A stretch of DNA of 7,624 nt from an uncultured Spirochaetaceae bacterium. Its GTDB lineage: Bacteria; Spirochaetota; Spirochaetia; Treponematales; Treponemataceae. The stretch is from positions 1 to 7,624 of the forward strand of contig CACYDQ010000083.1 in the NCBI GenBank assembly GCA_902773215.1, written 5' to 3'. The notes below the pieces were generated by a model. It had not been told where the DNA came from and did no database searches. It saw nothing but the letters and a program-made list of their open reading frames with translations. Positions 4,493-7,624 of the stretch are shown here, one piece after another. Positions within the stretch are counted from its first letter, which is position 1; every line of letters starts with the position of its first letter. The translations under genes were made by a program, and so were the position numbers.

Positions 4493-6574
4493 ATGCATAG
4501 GAAATCCTACTTTTCGTTTCTGAGGGGAACGAAGACGTTCCTCTTGTTGTCCGCCATCCTTGCCCTTGCCGCTTGTAATGGTACCGGCGAGATAGAGGAA
4601 GAAACGTATGCTGGTCCTTCCAGTTCGTCTTTACGTTCAGAGGCCCCGGACGGAAGCGGAATTTCCGGCGGGGGCGGAATCCCCGTCGATGACATCCTCA
4701 GCTTTTCCAATTCCGGTGATACCGATGAAATCATTTCCCGGCTCACCGGGGAATCCGGCCAGGGAACTACGATGATAGCACTATCCTCCGCCGACATAGG
4801 CCTTCCTTCGGGAGGCTACGTCACGCTGACGATTACGGGGGACGGCATAGCCTTTGCCGCGGACTCTTCCGGCTCCAGTGACGGCAAGGTATGGTTCTCC
4901 ATTCCTCAGTTTGCCAGTGGTACGACCATCACGGTCAGCGTCATAGTAAAGGAATCTGACGGAACGGTGGTCTGCTTCGGCAGCAAGACGCAGACGGTTT
5001 CGGGAGGTTCCAGCAACATAAGCATAAGCCTGTCTGGCGGATCTGCGGGGACCACGGACGATGATGAAGACGATGCGTGGCTCCTGCCTGACCCGCCGAC
5101 TGTCAGCGCGACGCCGACGGGTGTGGACTACAGGCACTCCGTTTCCCCTGTCCCGACCGTCCGCCTTGAAGTCCTGGGGTTGACGGATCCACCGTCCGGC
5201 AGCCTGAGTTGTGCCTGGACGAATGCGCAGGGCACGGCGATAGGCAGCGACTCCAAGGTCATAGACGTTCCCATTACCGACATCATCGGCGTGGCCCCGG
5301 ATACGCTCCCTGAGGGGGATTCCAATCTGACGGTCGGCCTTGTCCTGACCTACACCGATGCGGACGGAAACACGCAGACCAGCAGTGCCAGCTGCCCGGT
5401 CGCGGTGACGATACACAAGATACCGTCCTTCGAGCTGACGCAGTCCACCCCCCTGCCCGTCGGGATGGCAGTCCGCTCCGCCTCCAGCTATGATGTCTCC
5501 GACCTGAACCAGACGCTGACGGTGATAGCCGATCCTGCCTCCGGCTCCAGTTTCAGGTCGGGGACGGAATTCAGCTGGACCGTGAACGGCACTTCCCTGC
5601 TTGACGCTTCGGGGAACCCCGTCAAGACGGCGAGCGCGCCGATACGGCTTTCGGATTATATCACGGTGGCATCGCTCAGTACGACGACCCCGGTTCAGCT
5701 TACCATCGCCTGCACGGCAAGTGACTCCTGGGCGACGAACAGCCCCACGGCCCCCGTGACCAAGACGCTCGACTTCTACAAGCCCGCGTTCCCCACGCCG
5801 GTGCCAGGCATACCGACCTGCTCCGGGACCTACATCGGCTATGATGCGGCGACAGCTACCTACTCCTTCTATGCGGCGGCGGGGGCTGATCCGAGCGGCA
5901 GTACGAGCGTGTCTTTCTCCCTTTCCAATGACAGCATGTTCCCTGCCAGTACGACATACAACTGGAAGCTCAACGGGAGTTCCATGTGGGGCTCGTCAAG
6001 CTCGTCATCTTCCGGTACGACGATTATCGGGGCTATAACGGGATTCTCCATGTCCGCCGGCACAGGCAGCTTTACCGTTGTCTGCGAGGCGACTGACGGC
6101 AGCACGACCGAGACCAGTGCCACGGTGACCGTGAAGATATTGCGCTATCCTTCCTCTGTTTCGGACTTCCACACGTACATTGACAGTTACCCCGGCCAGC
6201 AGTATATGAGCGGGGCCCACTGCTACGATGTCGTGGATGAAAGCATAATCGGCATGAAGCTCTCTACGAACGTGAGTAGCGGAGTGGAACTGCCTCCGAA
6301 CGGCACTGCCAGCTTTGAGTGGAAGGCAAATGGTGTCGCCGTGAAAACGACGACGACCCAGGAAGCGAGCTTGACCATCGGGGAAATCCTTTCCGCGCTT
6401 GGCAGCAGCGTTTCGGCCCTGCCGAACCACGACAGCTCCATGTCGGGCGCACCTTCCGGCGGACTTCCGGTGGAAATCAGCTGCACGATAACCGTGACCG
6501 TCTCCGGCGCAACGAAGGAGTCCGATACATCCGCCAGTTACGAGACGGGCCGCACGCTGTTCCTCTACCAGTAG
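4493..6574 (+). CDS. Large lipoprotein with Ig-like repeats (693 aa)
   Basis: The N-terminus is a classical lipoprotein signal: basic MHRKSYFSFLRGTK, a hydrophobic stretch, then the lipobox LAAC with the lipidated cysteine at residue 28. The mature protein should be anchored in a membrane, facing the periplasm or cell surface. After a Ser/Gly-rich tether comes a beta-rich unit at about residues 90-185. An acidic spacer, DDDEDDAW, follows. Then come about four Ig/PKD-like units, each with a core such as SLSCAWTN, FSWTVNGTSLL, YNWKLNGSSMW or FEWKANGVAV, followed by a threonine-rich strand ending in patterns like LTIACTASD or FTVVCEATD. There are no membrane segments or catalytic motifs. The composition is strongly Ser/Thr/Gly-rich, with a run of seven serines in the third unit. 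I do not recognise a named family. A structural or adhesive surface role is likely, but this is inferred from architecture alone. It has its own strong promoter and ribosome binding site. Confidence 0.88.
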   Translation: MHRKSYFSFLRGTKTFLLLSAILALAACNGTGEIEEETYAGPSSSSLRSEAPDGSGISGGGGIPVDDILSFSNSGDTDEIISRLTGESGQGTTMIALSSADIGLPSGGYVTLTITGDGIAFAADSSGSSDGKVWFSIPQFASGTTITVSVIVKESDGTVVCFGSKTQTVSGGSSNISISLSGGSAGTTDDDEDDAWLLPDPPTVSATPTGVDYRHSVSPVPTVRLEVLGLTDPPSGSLSCAWTNAQGTAIGSDSKVIDVPITDIIGVAPDTLPEGDSNLTVGLVLTYTDADGNTQTSSASCPVAVTIHKIPSFELTQSTPLPVGMAVRSASSYDVSDLNQTLTVIADPASGSSFRSGTEFSWTVNGTSLLDASGNPVKTASAPIRLSDYITVASLSTTTPVQLTIACTASDSWATNSPTAPVTKTLDFYKPAFPTPVPGIPTCSGTYIGYDAATATYSFYAAAGADPSGSTSVSFSLSNDSMFPASTTYNWKLNGSSMWGSSSSSSSGTTIIGAITGFSMSAGTGSFTVVCEATDGSTTETSATVTVKILRYPSSVSDFHTYIDSYPGQQYMSGAHCYDVVDESIIGMKLSTNVSSGVELPPNGTASFEWKANGVAVKTTTTQEASLTIGEILSALGSSVSALPNHDSSMSGAPSGGLPVEISCTITVTVSGATKESDTSASYETGRTLFLYQ

Positions 6575-6585
6575 CCGCCGCTTTT

Positions 6586-6596
6586 CCCGTTACGGG
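6586..6596. repeat. Short inverted repeat between convergent genes
   Basis: CCCG and CGGG flank TTA at 6586-6596; on the minus strand this TTA is the TAA stop codon of the right-hand gene. An alternative pairing of CCGCC (6575-6579) with GGCGG (6595-6599) is possible. Neither strand carries a T-run afterwards, so this is only a candidate two-way terminator. Confidence 0.3.
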
Positions 6597-7624
6597 CGGG
6601 GGAGGGGGGCGGAGAACTCGCTTTTTGCTGGAGACTTGGCCTCCTCCATCTGCCGGGCCTTCTGTGTGCGCAGATCCTCCATTTTTGCGAACTGGCCGAG
6701 GATACGCTCCCGGTGGTCGGGCGGGCAGTTGTTTCCCTCTGGCCATCCAAGATATTCCTCGCAGAAGGGATGCCCCATCGTTCCGGCAAGGCGGTACGCC
6801 ATGTTTTCATACGTGGAATAGGACGGAAGCTCCAGCTTCCTGATGCCTGCGATTGTTTCCGCTCCGACCATGAGGGGGAGCGTCAGCTGCCCGCCTGACG
6901 CAAGGGCGGAAAGCCTCCTGTTGGCAAGCGCAATCACATCCTTTTCTTCTTTGCCTCTGGCAAGCATATCCAGCAGCTGGGAGAACAGCGCTTCCTCCGC
7001 TGGCGTAAGGGGGTTCTCCTCCTCCGGCAGGCAGAGCTTTCCGCCGTCAAGGAACGCGGCGAGCAGGGGCATTTGGGGACGGAGAACTTCTGTCTCATAG
7101 CCGTTCTTGAGCGTGCGTTTTTCCAGCCGGCAGGATTTTATGCACACGTAGGCCAGGAAATCAGCCACGGCAAAAAGATGCTGCGTGCCGTCCGGCGTGG
7201 TGCGCGGTTTTGGCAGCTTGCCCAGACGCTTCGCGGGGCTGCCGCTGATTGCGACGCTTTTCGGAGGCTGCTTCATCATCTTTTTAAGGTGGCCCTCGAT
7301 ATCGTCCTCGCTTGCGCCGCGCACAATGTAGATGAAGCCCTCCGCGCCTATCTTGAGCGCGAGCAGGGTCTGCTCATCCGCATCGCCTGCCCCGAACGAT
7401 TCGATGTAGTTCTTCGCAAAGTCCGAAAGCTCTTTTTCTTCCGCACCGCTGGTTATCATCCTGCGCATCTGCGTAAAAAGGAATCCCTCAAGCTTTCCGC
7501 AGCCGCGCGGAAGGTTCAGGTCTTCTTCAATCGCAAGTATCCCCATGCGGCGGGCTTTTCCTGCCAGCATGATTATGAACTCCACCACGCACGAGAGATA
7601 CTGCTTCCTGTCGCGCCATGCCTT
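6590..7624 (-). CDS. Uncharacterised cytoplasmic protein, N-terminus off right edge
   Basis: The frame is open from the right edge, so the N-terminus is missing; visible residues begin KAWRDRKQYLSC. A GTG at 7588 could serve as a start but has no ribosome binding site, and coding character continues past it. About 344 residues are visible. The first part (FIIMLAGKARRMGILAIEEDL) loosely resembles the cytoplasmic loop of MotA-type stator proteins, but no following transmembrane helices are seen, so I do not call it MotA. The middle and C-terminal parts are mostly helical and charged, ending in a proline-rich SAPLPRP tail. I do not recognise the family. It converges on the lipoprotein gene with 15 bases between the two stop codons, so the two are not in one operon. 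It is real by length and codon use; its function is unknown. Confidence 0.75.
   Translation of the reverse strand, partial: KAWRDRKQYLSCVVEFIIMLAGKARRMGILAIEEDLNLPRGCGKLEGFLFTQMRRMITSGAEEKELSDFAKNYIESFGAGDADEQTLLALKIGAEGFIYIVRGASEDDIEGHLKKMMKQPPKSVAISGSPAKRLGKLPKPRTTPDGTQHLFAVADFLAYVCIKSCRLEKRTLKNGYETEVLRPQMPLLAAFLDGGKLCLPEEENPLTPAEEALFSQLLDMLARGKEEKDVIALANRRLSALASGGQLTLPLMVGAETIAGIRKLELPSYSTYENMAYRLAGTMGHPFCEEYLGWPEGNNCPPDHRERILGQFAKMEDLRTQKARQMEEAKSPAKSEFSAPLPRP

Noticed and set aside
5983..6016. Serine-codon run as a phase-variable simple repeat
   Set aside because: The serine codons are mixed and do not form a uniform tandem unit prone to slippage.
6594..6613. G-rich run that could form a G-quadruplex
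   Set aside because: It lies inside the proline-rich C-terminal codons of the minus-strand gene, and four separate GGG tracts with loops are not clearly present.

Overview
The window is GC-rich bacterial DNA carrying six protein-coding regions, two of them cut by the window edges. The best guess for the source is a spirochaete of the Treponema type. The basis is the combination of a BspA-like leucine-rich-repeat protein, an Rpn/PD-(D/E)XK transposase fragment, a large Ser/Thr/Gly-rich lipoprotein with a spirochaete-like lipobox, and an AmmeMemoRadiSam operon with a protein A fusion. This is inference from gene content, not from a marker gene.

Left part, minus strand (1-1972). The left edge holds the middle of an Rpn-family nuclease/transposase gene. 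It seems to lack the family's N-terminal part and one active-site residue. Upstream of it lies about 180 bp of hairpin-rich DNA, then a promoter-like element (471-528). Next come a perfect 8-bp palindrome, a 68-codon acidic ORF and a 395-codon BspA-like LRR protein. The last two look like one minus-strand operon, transcribed from a second copy of the same promoter-like element (2009-2066). The two copies align over 58 bp without a gap.

Centre, plus strand (2133-4423). A divergent promoter drives a two-gene operon. The first gene is a LigB/Memo-like domain fused to an AMMECR1 domain; the second, overlapping by one base, is the radical SAM enzyme AmrS. Together they supply all three parts of the conserved AmmeMemoRadiSam system, whose biochemical product I cannot state from the sequence.

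Right part (4440-7624). A near-consensus sigma-70 promoter with a very short predicted leader drives a 693-residue lipoprotein built from several Ig-like beta-sandwich units. It converges, with 15 bp between stop codons, on a minus-strand gene of unknown function that runs off the right edge. No rRNA, tRNA, CRISPR array or complete insertion sequence was seen. No classical terminator with a T-run was found anywhere in the window.
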